NCBI GenBank assembly: GCA_002197995.1
Contig: NGZR01000002.1
Location: forward strand, 496,001 to 560,000
Length of the DNA: 64,000 nucleotides
Direction of reading: 5' to 3'
DNA from: Gaeumannomyces sp. JS-464
Taxonomy: Eukaryota > Ascomycota > Sordariomycetes > Magnaporthales > Magnaporthaceae
Positions 10,952-22,303 of the stretch are shown piece after piece. Position 1 is the first letter of the stretch; every line of letters begins with the position of its first letter. Under the pieces are notes generated by a model that saw only the letters and a program-made list of their open reading frames with translations, did not search any database and was not told where the DNA came from. The position numbers and the translations under genes are program-made.

Positions 10952-13104
10952 TCACTGCTTCTTGCACAATATGCCGTCCACAAGCTCCCACTGCTCGCTG
11001 CCCACGCACGGGCGGCACCAGAAGACGTCGTCCGGATCCACGGCGTGCTTTATACGCAGCAGGTTGCGGTAGTCGGCGCCCCAGAACAGCCACTGCCAGT
11101 CGTCCTCGTCCGGGTGGGCCTTTCTCGTTTGCATTCTTAGTAATTGTACAAAGCTTAGGGTAGAACACGGACGTTTTCAGGTCAGACCGGAGACTGGCTG
11201 CAAAACTTTCCCCTCTTGTGGGAAGGGCAGGCGTGTTCAAGTCACTCGGCAAGCAGGGAACTACGCACCTCGTTGATATATGCCCCCTCGCCACCAGCAC
11301 CGAGCTGGCCTAGCGCTGCGGACCATGTCTTGGCCTTGGCGGAAGCTGCGGAGGCGGCCTCTGGGCTTCCCGAGGGGAACTGAATGCCGGTGGCTAACAC
11401 AGATGGAGAAGGGAGTCAGTGTAGGATCGCAGTTGCCGGGAGGTGACAGTAGAAGAAGGAGCGCACTCACCGGCGTGCAAGTATGCTTCTCTCCACCGGG
11501 GGTTGACGGCGGTGCGCCCGCTGCGGGGCTGCGCGTCCCAAACACCCTGGCCCGAGACCATGTAGACACCCGCATACCCACCTTCTAGGAACTTCCCGAA
11601 GGCCACCTTGGTTGCTGTAAAGTTTCCGGTGATGGCCTCCTTGTCCAGTAGTCGCGAAGCCGCAATTAGGGAGTGGCCGGCTGGCGTGGGGTCGAAGTTC
11701 TCCTGGTACCAGGCGTAGAACGAGGGATAGTATGTTGTGTTGGAAGTGAAGGAGAAGCCCGGCCAGGTGTAGTTGATGCGTGAAAATAGAGCTTCAAATG
11801 GCCTGAGGATATCTCCGGGGAAGTCTGTGTCCAGCATGGCGACATTGCCGACAATGCCGCTGGAAAGGCCCCCGCTGCTCCCTGGCCCGGCGAGGTTAGA
11901 TACGTTGTGGTGGATGATTGGATAGCCTGAGACTCCCGCATCGAGGAGGTCTGGGACTTGGGAGAGGAGGTAAGCCACCATGTCGAAAACGTGTGGGCTG
12001 GTGGAGTCGGTTGTTATCGAGAAGCGGAGGCCCATCATCTGCGGGCTGGGCACCGTCCCAATGGTGATTGAGGTCAATACGCCAAAGGTCGAGCCTCCTC
12101 CCTAGCATCCAGCAAGTTAGTGGTTACCTCAATAGCCTCCAAGTAGTTATTATTGTCATAATTACCCCACGAACAGCATAAAACAGCTCCTCATTCGTGC
12201 ACTCGTTCAGCGTCAGGAGGCGGCCGGAAGGGTCCACCATTTCCAACTCGAGGACGTGGTCGACGGCCAGGCCGTACCGCGGGCTGAGGATGCTGTGGCC
12301 GCCCCCGGTGATAAAGCCACCGAGGGCGACGGTGCGACCGTTACCGCCCACAACGGTCAGGTTGAGTGGCGCGGTGGCCGCGTACGCCTCGAGCATCTCT
12401 GTTCCGGCCGCGGCCGTGATGACGGTACCGTCGGCGCGAGGGGTCGGGCATCCCCGTGGCACATACGAGCCTGGCTGGTGCACATGGATCCCCTTCATGT
12501 GATGGACCCATATCGACAGTGAATAGGGGCCGTTGGAGCGCCCGAGGTAGTCGTGGCCGCTGTTCTTGACTACCAGACGGACGTTGTTCTCTCTTGCTAC
12601 GTGGTTGAAATTGTTACGCCTCAGTGGGGATGGCCGGCTGGCTGCAAGAAGAATAATGAAAAAGGGGAAGGGGATACCAAATCTAACGCCGGCCTGCACG
12701 TGCTCGGGCGCTGTAGCATTAATCACGTAGACTGGATATCCTCGATCGCTGCAAGCAAGGCGCGGGTCCGGCAGACAGGAGTCGTTGGCCCAGTTGTTCC
12801 AGTTCACCGAGACCGGGTCTGCATTGTGGAAGAACTGGCTTGGCCATGACAGCTGCGTTGTGAGGCACTGCCGGACGTCATACGTGGACTGATTCGCGTG
12901 GCAGACGGCGCCGGGAGGAGTCGGCCGGATGAGCCGTCCCGATACGGTCGCGTTGAGCTGTGCCCATTTCTCCGGCGATGGCCAGTCCGGCGCCCCTGGG
13001 ATGGCTTTACACTTGGGCGGCGGATAAGGTCGGCTAGCTGCTGTCGAAGCTTGCGCTGCTGCCGCGAGAAGGCAGTGTATCAGGACAGCCTGGAGGGCAA
13101 CCAT
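10952..13104 (-). CDS. BBE-type FAD-linked oxidoreductase (berberine-bridge family), secreted
   Basis: Five exons (12678-13104, 12166-12596, 11471-12101, 11269-11393, 10952-11119) splice into an unbroken 593-residue protein; all introns are GT-AG. A signal peptide (ALQAVLIHCLLAAAAQAS) is followed by the PCMH-type FAD-binding domain (VRLVVKNSGHDYLGRS, FITGGGHSILSPRYG, then RGGGGSTFGVLTS across intron 2) and the C-terminal BBE module (WQWLFWGADYRNLL, DPDDVFWCRPCVGS). His157 in GHD is the expected histidyl-FAD attachment site. The second site, a Cys in bicovalent enzymes, is Gly here (GRTVALGGF), so FAD is probably held by one covalent bond. Numerous NxS/T sites fit secretion. Substrate unknown: alcohols, oligosaccharides or a specialised metabolite are all possible. 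First of four minus-strand genes up to 19.6 kb. Confidence 0.9.
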
Positions 13105-13328
13105 GTCGGATCATTTATCTCGAGTCACCTCGGGTCACTAGATTTTCCCAACTGATGCTATACTAGAAATCACGCGAGAGGAGCCTCTTGTAACCCTGGG
13201 GCGGTCTGGAAATCTCGACTCCTAGGTCGGAGCCCCATCCTCCTTGGCCCGGTAAAAGGACAGCATGTTCGGGACACAGCTGAGCGGGTAAATGGGCACA
13301 CTACCGGCATCTCTCGCCTTTAGCATGA

Positions 13329-14495
13329 TCAATATGCACAGCCAGCCTTGTGCACCGCGACTCGGAGCTTCAAAAGCCTCTTCGCGTTGCGGTAGGCAAT
13401 ATCCTTGTACTCCTCACTAACTATCCCGCTGTCCCTCAAGCCCTCCATGAACACCTTCCTGTCGGCGGAGCTATTAAAGGGGTAGTCGCTGCTGTGCATC
13501 GCCCTGCTCGCGTCCGTCACGGAAAGCAGCATGCGCAGCGCGTTCAGGCTAAAGTACCCGCCAACCGTGACGTGGACGTTGCGCGCGTACGCTTCCCTCA
13601 GCGTCGCAGACCCGGCAGGCCGCAGCGGCGCCAGCCTCCGCTCGGCGCGCTCGAGGTGGTAGGGGACCATCTCGCCCATGCGGCCCATCACGATTTGCAG
13701 TCGCGGGAACCGGTCGAAGACGCCCGTCATGTAGAGCTTGAGGAACCCCAGCCCCGCGTTCGAGTGCCACCCCCACGCGGAGCTGCCGAGCGCGACGGCG
13801 GCGGCAGCAGAATAGGACTGGTTAGTGCTGCTGCTGCTGCTGCTGCTGCTGCGGTCAGTGGAAGGAGCTGTCGCGGGCGCGTAGAGGCCCTCCCCGACGG
13901 CCAGCATAGCGTCCTCGGGCGGGTAGGTTGGGTGCAGATAGATGGGCACGTCGAGCTGACGGCAGCGGCCCAGAGCACGTCGTACGCGGGGCCGTTGTAA
14001 AACACAGCCGCTTGTCCGCCCGTGGAGATGTTGGCGACGATGTGGCAGTCCACCAGCGCGCCGACAAAGCCGAGGTCACGCACGCAGCGGTGGAGCTCGG
14101 CCGCGGCCTCCACCGGGTGTGCCATGGCGAGGACGCAGAAGCCACACATGCGGTCCGGGTAGGCGGCGATGCGGCCGGCGAGCTGGTCGTTGGCGGTGCG
14201 GACCGCGGCGTCCAGGTACATGGCTTCGGCGCCCGCGGAGGCGTGCGACACTACCTGCACAGCGACGTCGCCGGCGTCCATGGCGGCAAGCCGGACAGGC
14301 CCCACCTCGGCCAGCTGCTCGAGCGGGCGTGGGATGCCCTCGACTTTGGAGGTCGGGCCGTTGAGGAAGGCGTCGAGCAGGGCGGGAGGTACCCAGTGCT
14401 CCTCCAGCGTGTAGAAGGGGATGTCGCTGCGAGGCAGCGCGGCCCCTCTTGCGAGTAGAGGTGAGCAGGAGGGACGAGAGAAGGAGAGGGGACAT
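13329..14495 (-). CDS. Amidohydrolase, ACMSD / gamma-resorcylate decarboxylase type (frame-shifted)
   Basis: Resembles amidohydrolase_2 family decarboxylases and hydrolases: IPFYTLEEHWVPPALL, QVVSHAS, FVGALVDCH, then PIYLHPTYPPEDAML, WGWHSNAGLGFLKLYM and MHSSDYPFNSSADRK. The HP and HxSDYP motifs fit the metal site of this fold. The start at 14495 gives a hydrophobic leader (MSPLLLSSLLL). Two frame changes interrupt it, one in a G run near 14444 and one in a C run near 13965; together they cancel, so 1167 bp encode about 388 residues. A poly-Ser insert at 13825-13851 comes from a CTG/CAG microsatellite. Likely role: decarboxylation or hydrolysis of an aromatic carboxylic acid, beside an FAD oxidase and a transporter. 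The indels may be sequence errors. Confidence 0.75.
13825..13851. repeat. CTG/CAG trinucleotide microsatellite
   Basis: About nine TGC/CTG units lie inside the amidohydrolase gene. On the coding strand they encode a run of eight or nine serines at a point where the enzyme family has no such insert. Confidence 0.85.
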
Positions 14496-14923
14496 TGTGC
14501 TGGAGGGCCGGGGTGGTCGACTCGCCGACATACTAGCCAGAAGGCGGCTCCATCACGTGTCTCTGGGGGCCTGGAAGATGCTGCCCTTATGTACCCAAAT
14601 GGTGTTCACAGCTGAACGAGACGGTAATGCCTCGTTGCCCAGGGGTTGGAGACCTTGTCCCCTGGGGCTCGATAGGCAAGTTTGGGGATGTGCACAGGTA
14701 ACTCGAAAGAGGTAGGTATGTATATTTAAGCTACAAGACTATGGAGACGACACTTTCCAACAATCCTTCCGGCTATTCCTGACGCGGTGCGGCAAGCTGG
14801 TTTTCATGTGTGTGCATGGATCCTTCGTCCGAACACCGTACCTGGTCGCTATGAATCAATCCTATACTTAGCCGAGAACCCAACCAGCCTGTCCCTTGAC
14901 CATTTAGCTTGTCCCTCGATCAT
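14496..14923. other. Intergenic spacer, amidohydrolase 5' side / MFS 3' side
   Basis: About 430 bp holding the amidohydrolase promoter and the MFS 3' region. No additional coding sequence is recognised. Confidence 0.5.
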
Positions 14924-16809
14924 TTACAGCCCTCGCGGTGCGTACTTCCTCCTTAGCGACTCTCCATACCTCACCAGCAGCCACGGCACCGGCACCAACC
15001 CAAAAGCCACGGCCGCCAGCACCGTGCCGCACCAGCCGACGCCCAACGCGCCAATCATGGCCGGCCCCGCCATGGGCAGCCCTCCCGCCGTCAGCGACCG
15101 CAGCTGACGTTGGACGCGACCGCGCTGGCGGGGAAGCTGGGGAAGGCCTCGACGAGGTAGAGCTGCGCGGCCGCGAAGACGGACGCCACGCCGAATCCGA
15201 CCGTCGCCGACCCCAGCACGGGCAGGATCCAGAACGCGCCCGCACTCGCCGTCCAGCCGTAGATGGCCAGCCCGACCGGGATGCTCAGCGCGCAGAACCG
15301 CAGCGGCCGCAGCCGGTCCTCGGGCGTCGACGGCGGCGGTGGCGGCGGCCGCGGGCGCGAGACGAGCGGCGCCTGGTCGCCATCGTCACAGCCCGCCTCG
15401 GCCGCCTGCAGGCAGTGCCGGCAGTGCGCGCAGCGCGGGCGCTTGGTGCGCGGCGGGGCGTTTCTGCCGCCGTCGGCCCTGCTCTCGTGCTCCTCCCTCA
15501 GCTTCCTGGTGTCCATCTCGCGACGGCGGCGCCGTAGTACGTCAGGCCGAGGATCGCGCCGGCCCCGACGCCCAGGTACGTCAGCTCCATGCCGCGCTCG
15601 CCAAAGCCGTAGACGCCGCCGCCGCCGAACACGAACGGTACCGACGCGAGCATGAGGTAGAAGCAGCCGAACAGCATGGCCGTGTACATTGCCAGTATCC
15701 CGGCCACGGGCGAGAAGACGACGTACCCCAGGAGCCACTCGTTGCTGTTTTTCTTCTTGACACCAGTAGCAGCAGCAGCAGTGGCTGGTGCCGGAGCCCC
15801 CGGCCTGCCGCGCGATAGGGAGAGGGGCTCGGGCAGCGTGCCGATCCTGGCGGCCCTCATCGCGCGCCTCCTTCGAGCACGCGCGGGCGCACGCCTCGCG
15901 CAGCGCCAGGACCATGAGCAGGGTCAGCACCGCCGCCGCCGCGCCAAACGCCCAAAACACCCAGCGCCAACCCCTCTCGTCCGCCACGCTGCCGCCACAA
16001 CGGGGCCGACTACCGTGCCGAGCAGGGGGCCGGCCGTGAGCGCGGCCATGGCGGCGGCGCGGCGGGCGGGCGGGCTCGTGCTCGTCGCGGGCACGACCTC
16101 AGCGACGGTGGCGGCGCCGACGACGAGCGGAGCGGAGCCGAAGAAGCCGGCAAGGAAGCGGTACGCGAGCAGCTCGGCCGTCGATGGTGCGGCACCGCAG
16201 GCCGCCGTCAAGCCCGCGAAGGCCGCGCCCGACAGCCAGTACACGGGCACGCGGCCCCACGACTCGCTGGCGGGCGCGGTCGCGAGGGCGCCGAGGGCGC
16301 CGCCGAGCACGAAGATGGTGACTCCGAGCTCGCCAAGGGCCCGGTTGGCGTGGCCTAGCTCGTCTTCGAGCTCAAGCGCGTTGGGGGCAAATATTGCTGT
16401 GGCGCGGGGTGAATGTTGTCAACAAGGGGCTCTGGCATGCATGTTGAGGAGACGGCTGCTGGATGGACTTACCGGAAGTGAGTGCTGCGATAAAGGCGAA
16501 AACTGCCACGAGGCCAATGTTGACAACCTTCTTTCCAGTCCCCCAGTGTGCCGGGTCGTCATCCGCGGGCAGGTTCTCAAGAGGTGGCGGATCCCCTTCG
16601 CGGTAATAAGGCGGCGGATTTGGGAACTGTCCCACTGGCACCGACCACAGCCTCGTGAGGTGTATCTCGGACCCCGGCTCTAGGTATGTCAGGCCCTCTG
16701 ACGACTCTGTTGGCCGGTACGTGTAGACACGGCCCGGCCTCTGGACCTCCCCCATCTGCCGCCTGTGCCTGGGCGACGGCGTCGGGGCGCGGACTCGTGA
16801 GCTGGGCAT
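14924..16809 (-). CDS. Major facilitator superfamily transporter, DHA1-like (frame-shifted)
   Basis: Exon 1 is 16473-16809 and exon 2 is 14924-16396, with a 76-bp GT-AG intron. A hydrophilic N-terminus (DDDPAHWGTGKKVVNIGLV) resembles the entry to TM1 in DHA1 drug/polyamine transporters. It continues with FAPNALELEDELG, GVTIFVLGGALGALA, WGRVPVYWLSGAAFAGL and AYRFLAGFFGSAPLVVG. A second set of membrane helices follows (ILAMYTAMLFGCFYLMLASV, VGLAIYGWTASAGAFWILPV), ending VPWLLVRYGESLRRKYAPRG. Four frame changes lie near 15990, 15860, 15530 and 15110; restoring them gives about 603 residues, a normal length. Probably exports or imports the compound handled by its co-oriented enzyme neighbours. 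Whether it is functional depends on whether the indels are real. Confidence 0.8.
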
Positions 16810-18128
16810 AGGCGAAGAGGCTTCTTTTCAGCTCAAGATGTGGGGCATGACCTTCGCGGAGTAGCTGCGCCGAAGATCTCCTCGAAAGACGGAAATGTCG
16901 AGGTTGACTAGTTAGTGGCGGCAAGAAGGCAACCCATCGGCACACGACTAGACGAGACAGCAAGAGGTGATCTTGACCGTAAGATCCTGACACCACCCTG
17001 CTTGCAAAGGCGCGTCTTCGTCCATTTGATGAGGCCAGAAGCCGTCGGGGTGAGACGAGGCGCTGCCAACATGTGGCCGCTGTCGTCGCAATATAGGCTT
17101 CAGTCGAACCGCAGAGTACAACCCCCCATATCGACTTTCCCGCTGCCGCTTTACCGACGCATGACAAGGATTAAAGTTTGTTTCGGTATCAAGCCTTCAT
17201 CTCTCCAAAAAGCTTAATGATATGACTTGCTCCCCATCATGCCCTGCGTCGACATCCCTTGAATCGGGGTGTTGATGGCCGCATCGCCGGAGCCGGTGAT
17301 CTTCGTGGAGAATCCTGGGAAGATCACCAGGGGCGGTGGCCGCTCCCCGCGGACCGTTTTGTCAGGCTGTTTCGTTCCGCCTCCATGGATCGCGGAGCTA
17401 GGACCAGTCTTGCTGATAACCTGAAGACCTGTCTGCAATGTAATGTCTCCGCAGGACCCTTTGTCGTGCTGATACACTGTCCGTGGCATTCGCATGGAAA
17501 TTGTGCAAGAATATCACCATGCTCAGGGTTCTACTCCATCTCCCGACGGGAATTTGGGCGGTGGCAGAGACAGACAGGCAACGTGTCAGGCCCGCCAGCC
17601 TGTTGCAAGCTAGCCTGTTAGCCCGTCACAAATTTGGGGATATCTCCCCTGGAAACAAACAGCTCGTCATCGGGCAGGGATGGCCAGGCACAGGACGCAC
17701 CATTACGTCGCCGGTAAACCATCGTCGACATTCTGCTCAAGCCTATTGCAGAATAATTACGTAAAAAAATCCACACGACCTATCCTATTAATACCTAACG
17801 TTCACGGCCTTAATGGCCGCGGGCGCTGGATGCAGTTTCTATATCGAGGCTGGAAAGCGAGGGCTCTGGGACGAACACCAAAAAGCTGGCCAAACATTAG
17901 ATAGACGCAGAGGCACAAATCAGACGGCAGCGCAGATGTCGTTTCCCGCGGTTGTTTGGTTTCAGAAACAACAAACGGGTGATCCACGGTCCGTTTTGCG
18001 ACAGGGCGTTCGATTGGACTCTGCGATTGGGCCCTCCCCAGAATGTTCTGGCCCCTTGGAGCTGGTGAGCCCGCCTTGGCCTCGTTTTCTTCACAGATCA
18101 AGCCGGCGACTCCACCATCACGATTCAA
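16810..18128. other. Intergenic, no gene recognised
   Basis: About 1.3 kb between the MFS start and the Gfo/Idh stop. It contains open frames up to about 120 codons without recognisable motifs. I see nothing to annotate. Confidence 0.5.
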
Positions 18129-19621
18129 TCAGCGCCAAGCCACCTTTATCCCCTTCTCGTGAGACTCCCTCGCCAGCTCGATGACTCTGAGCCCCCCTCG
18201 CCGTCTCGGGCTTGACCTCGACCTCGGCCTTGCCCCGGATCGCGTCCACCACGTTCTCGTAGTACCCCCTGCAGTACCCGGGTAGGCTGGGGTACTTACC
18301 GATGTGGCAGCCGCTGGCTTCGTCTAGCGCCTGCGAGGCCGGGTCGAAGGCGGTCTTGGTCGTCAGCGTGCCCCATATGCTTGGGTCTTCGGCGCCGAAC
18401 TCGGAGTATCCGGACGCTGGCTTTTCCCGGGGCGGCGATGGCCCGGGCTTCCTGTGGCAGTATCCGAACTGCGGGTGATCTGCGTTAGTCTTTTTCTCTT
18501 CTTTCGCCCCCTACGCCGGGCAGTGCTTCGGGACCAGACCAACCTTAAGATAAGTACCCTCGGTGCCACGGACGAAGAACTTGAGCTGGTCCTTCATCGG
18601 CGTGATTACCGACGTCTTGACCGTGACGAGGAGATTCTTGCGCGGTCCCGCGTACTGGAGGATGATGGTGAAGGTGTCGTCGACGTCGCTGTCGCCCCCC
18701 TGTTGGACGCGAAAAACCCCGTGACGAAGGCGGGGGTGCCGAACAGGACCAAGGCCTGGTCGACGGTGTGCGATCCTAGTAGAGGCCTTCGTCAGCCCGG
18801 AACCCCGGCAGACTTCACGGAAGGAGAAAAAGATGCAGCGCCCACCCAGTCCGAAGCCCATTCCTTGACCGGGTTTGTACTCCTTGGCCTTCCATCCCGA
18901 GATCCAGGAAGGGTCGGGAAAGTCAAAGTGAATCTGCGCGTCCCTGACGTCGCCGAGGGCACCCTTTGCCATCAGCTGGCGCAGGGTGCGGAAATCGCTG
19001 TCATATCTGCGGTCTTTGTCCGTCCCCAAGGGTCGTTTGTTAGCAAGAAGTGGTCGAGACCGTATTTCCCCGGGAAGCACCAATTGTCTGAGGATTGTAG
19101 AAAGGCTCCTTACTGTGGAAAACAGTCAATATCTTCTTGGAATCTTTGGCCAGGTTTATAAGCCGGTCCGCCTCGGCACTGGTGGTGACAAATGGCTTCT
19201 CCACGACGACTGTTTGTACCAGCCGACCACCATCGCGCGGCGGGCCCAAACACGTCAGAATCCCCGCCAGTTATTGAAGCCTGGAGATTTTTTTTGCTAT
19301 TCTTGCTGGCCGGGACTGACCGTGTTTCCCCGTCCTCAAAGCCCGCTCGACAAACTCCTCGTGCGAGTGCGTGCAGACCACGACCAGCTCAATCTCGCCG
19401 TCGGCAAAGAAGTCATCCGCAGTCCTGTAGTGCCTTGCCCGCGGGAAATCGACAGTGCAGTGCTTTCCAGACGGCGACTCTCCGGCTTCCGTCTCTGTCG
19501 GGGCGGCGGCGCGCTGCAGAAAGGCGTGGACCTCGAGGTCCGGGTTCGGGAGGATGTAGGGAAGATGGAAGCACTTGGTGGAGAAGCCGTAGCCGACGAT
19601 GCCGACCTTGATTGGAGCCAT
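18129..19621 (-). CDS. Gfo/Idh/MocA family NAD(P)-dependent oxidoreductase (frame-shifted)
   Basis: The N-terminal Rossmann motif KVGIVGYGFSTKCFHLPYI starts at 19621. Splicing joins 19321-19621 to 19114-19209 (VVVEKPFVTTSAEADRLI, with the family EKP motif carrying the catalytic Lys), then to 18846-19013 (GALGDVRDAQIHFDFPDPSW), then to the exon ending at 18775 (HTVDQALVLFGTPAFVTGFF). The C-terminal domain follows (FFVRGTEGTYLKVG), and the last part, WGTLTTKTAFDPA to GYYENVVDAIRGKAEVEVKP, ends at 18129. One base appears missing after VTGFF near 18722 and a G-run indel lies near 18195. The splice or frame near 18490-18530 is unresolved. Likely a sugar or polyol dehydrogenase or related reductase in the cytosol, upstream end of the minus-strand cluster. 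Confidence 0.78.
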
Positions 19622-20392
19622 TCCTGGGCCGTTCGCTGCTGTGGCGATGGGGTTATAGTATCTGTTGTAGGGCCGCTGCGGACGGGCGATGCTTTGGGCC
19701 GGAAACAAGGGACGCTGGTCGCGGCCGTGGCGGCACCCCGCGTGCGGAGTCGCTCGCCCTTTATCATGGCCAGTCTCCTCCGCACACCAGACGGCTGAAT
19801 GCGTGTCCTCAACCCCGCTGATCACGGCTGATACACAACCGAAACATGTTAAGACGGATGAGATACTAACCTTCTTTGTTTCCTGTTATACCAATATCCA
19901 GGGCATCTTAGTCTTTCACGCCGGTCCGGCACTGGCGGTCTCCCGCAGCCCCGCTTGCCTTTAATCCGATCCCATCCTGTTCGGGACAGCCAGCGGGATC
20001 ACACGGTCGAAGCAGCCCCTGGCTTACTTGGGGGTGGCATAGCAGTTACGGGCCTGCCCACATCACGCAACGGAGACATATCAGTCATGGTAGATTCACT
20101 GGCAGTGCTGCCTTCGAAGGAGGGTATTGCCTCGGGTGGTATTCGGTCTTGCATTATTATCGTCTCCTAGCTAGTCCCTCTCCACCACGCATGTCCCTGA
20201 TCCCAGCGTTCTTTTCCAGGAGCCGCTTGCTCGTTCGATCTCTTGGTGATTTGCGCCAGCCGGCTCCAGTCGAGTTCAAGTCGGAATTCGAATGTTGCGC
20301 GGCCAGAGGTTGACTCGGGGACAGGGTTTCCTAAGGAAGCTCGACCATCACAATGCCCACGATCTGTTTCTCTTCATCGCCTTCCACACCAT
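19622..20392. other. Intergenic, no gene recognised
   Basis: About 770 bp between the Gfo/Idh start and the metallothionein stop. No convincing coding sequence. Confidence 0.5.
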
Positions 20393-20532
20393 TTACCTAT
20401 AATGTTCTCGCAGGTTAGCAAAAAGAGGCCCGAGGGACATGCCACGGAACCATCCAGGCCGACGTACTTGGAGTGGGTGCCGCAGTTGGAGCAGGAGCAC
20501 GAGTCTCCGCAGGTGCAGTTGTCGCCACACAT
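20393..20532 (-). CDS. Metallothionein, 22 residues, one intron
   Basis: Exon 1 (20468-20532) and a 4-bp exon 2 (20393-20396) encode a 22-residue peptide beginning MCGDNCTCGDSC and ending GTHSK. It has six Cys, including two CxC pairs (C6-C8, C12-C14), the hallmark of fungal copper/zinc metallothioneins; the length matches the roughly 22-26-residue class in Sordariomycetes. The 71-bp intron has a GTACGT donor and a TATAG acceptor. It splits the final Lys codon (AA|G), and the TAA stop lies just after the junction. If the intron is retained, translation continues into unrelated sequence. Expected to bind and buffer copper or cadmium in the cytosol. It is too short for ordinary ORF finding. Confidence 0.88.
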
Positions 20533-22217
20533 CTTGATGTTGAGGGGAGTCGAAAGACGGGCTTGGTTTGGTTTGGTTTGGTTTGTTTTTGTTTCGTGGT
20601 TTGATCTGGCGGGTAGCTTTGTGGCGATGGAGGGGAAGAAAGGAAGGGAAGGGAGATGTTTGGAGGGTCGAGGTGGAGGGGAGTCCTCTTTTGTAATCGC
20701 CTCCGCTCCATCCTCATGCCACCCCTTCTCGTGCTCCCCACACCACTCACGCCTTTGTCAATTAGTTCTGGCTACCGCTTGGCAGGGAAGCTACTTAAAA
20801 TCGGGGTTATCGGTGCGCTCGAAGGAAGGTGGAGGGGTCGCCCGAGGAAATCCACCGGGCGAGAATGGAGACGAAAATGCCGCGATTTCCGTGGATCATT
20901 GGACCTGGTGCCAACCGAACACCCCCAAGCCCACGCGCCATGCTCTGCCGTGCAACTCGCCAGCGCCCGGTACCGCCCTAGGTCGCGGCCTGTCTCACCA
21001 GGCTCGGACGGTCATGCCTATCAGTCGGCTACAGTAGTCGAGAGGCTAGCACACCGCCGGCTAGCTCGGGGTTCCGCTACAGCTTTTGGATCCCGAGTTG
21101 AAGCAGACGAGACCATGGCTACAAGAGGCTGGACGGTGGGTTGTGTGCATACGTGGAGGTGTATGCTGCATTTGCAAGTGCGTGGGCGCGTGGGGCGACG
21201 TTGTGCTGTGCTCTGCCTGCACCCGAAGCCAGCAAGGGGATTGATCCGCGGGCGGTGATATTGAGAGCTGACGTGCAGTGGCTGCGTTAGCTTGGGAAGC
21301 TACTGGCAACATGACCCCTGCACGTTAGCCCTGCCGCAGTCGCTTTTTCCCTTTTCCGTTCTGCCGCTGCGGGCGACAAATCTTTAGGTAAACCCTGTGA
21401 CGCACGCTCATGGCGCCGAGGCTATTTGGTCGGCCTTTACATCGTCGCTTTGCTGTGGCAGCTGGAGGCTTCCACAGATAAACAGCGAGGGTCCAGGAAT
21501 GCCAAGGACGGGAAGGGAGGAGCAGACAAATCTGACGCCCGCGGATTGATTCCAGAGTGCGGGGCTTTTGCGGCAAAACCTGCACTTCCTTCAGCGAACG
21601 AGCGTTGCAGGGCTGGCGAAGCAGGTAACCGGTTCCGAATGGGTGCGCAAGTTTTCCTGGCCTCTCTGCCCGCACACACCTTCATCGTCCTCTCCGTAAG
21701 TGGTCAAGGTGCTGATTGTGATGGCTGCTCGTGCTGGCTGCCTGGGCCATTGATCAGAGGTCACTCGCTCAACCCATGGCGGGGTTCAACTTGCCCAGAC
21801 ACCCACCCCCACCTCCTCGTTTTCCGCGTGAGCACGTTTTGCGGCATGGTGGCCAAATCCCCGCCAGTCTGGAGACATGGCCCGAACGGGAAGCCCGAAG
21901 TTTCCACAGGAAAGCCGGTCCATGTCGTCGTTGCACCTCGAAAGATAGATTCCTTCGACAGAGCTAATCCCCGTGAAAAATCGCGGCATAGCAGCTCTCA
22001 AACACCAAATGCAAACTGCAGCCGACATGTTGCTGACACAGTCCACATCTTGGCAAGAGGGGCCATTCGCACAGTCCCAGCTGTGTGGATTTATCCCTGA
22101 ATCGCCATGTGCTAATAATGAATCATGATGGTTAAACACTGTAACGTTTCCAAGCACATAACGGCATCCATCAAAGGGGGCTGAGAATACCCCGCCTGGG
22201 CAGACGGGCAGGAGAGG
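20533..22217. other. Intergenic between divergent genes
   Basis: About 1.7 kb shared by the divergent metallothionein (-) and serine hydrolase (+) genes. Apart from the pentanucleotide repeat and the TATA box reported separately, I see no coding or RNA feature. Confidence 0.5.
20566..20594. repeat. GGTTT pentanucleotide repeat in metallothionein 5' region
   Basis: About five tandem TTTGG units (CCAAA on the coding strand) lie 35-60 bp upstream of the metallothionein start codon, probably in its 5' UTR. The motif is noted only; no known metal-response element is claimed. Confidence 0.6.
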
Positions 22218-22225
22218 TATATAAA
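22218..22225 (+). promoter_or_regulatory. TATA box of the serine hydrolase gene
   Basis: TATATAAA, 79 bp upstream of the chosen ATG at 22304. The spacing is typical of fungal TATA promoters with short leaders and supports this start. Confidence 0.6.
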
Positions 22226-22303
22226 GACAAGGATGATGGAGACAAGCCGGGTGTCATGGGAGAATAATTCATTGCCAGAGCCACACGTTTACACCTTGCA
22301 GTC

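Noticed and set aside
13350..14000. Plus-strand 216-codon frame over the amidohydrolase
   Set aside because: Shadow of the minus-strand gene; the minus frames carry the family motifs.
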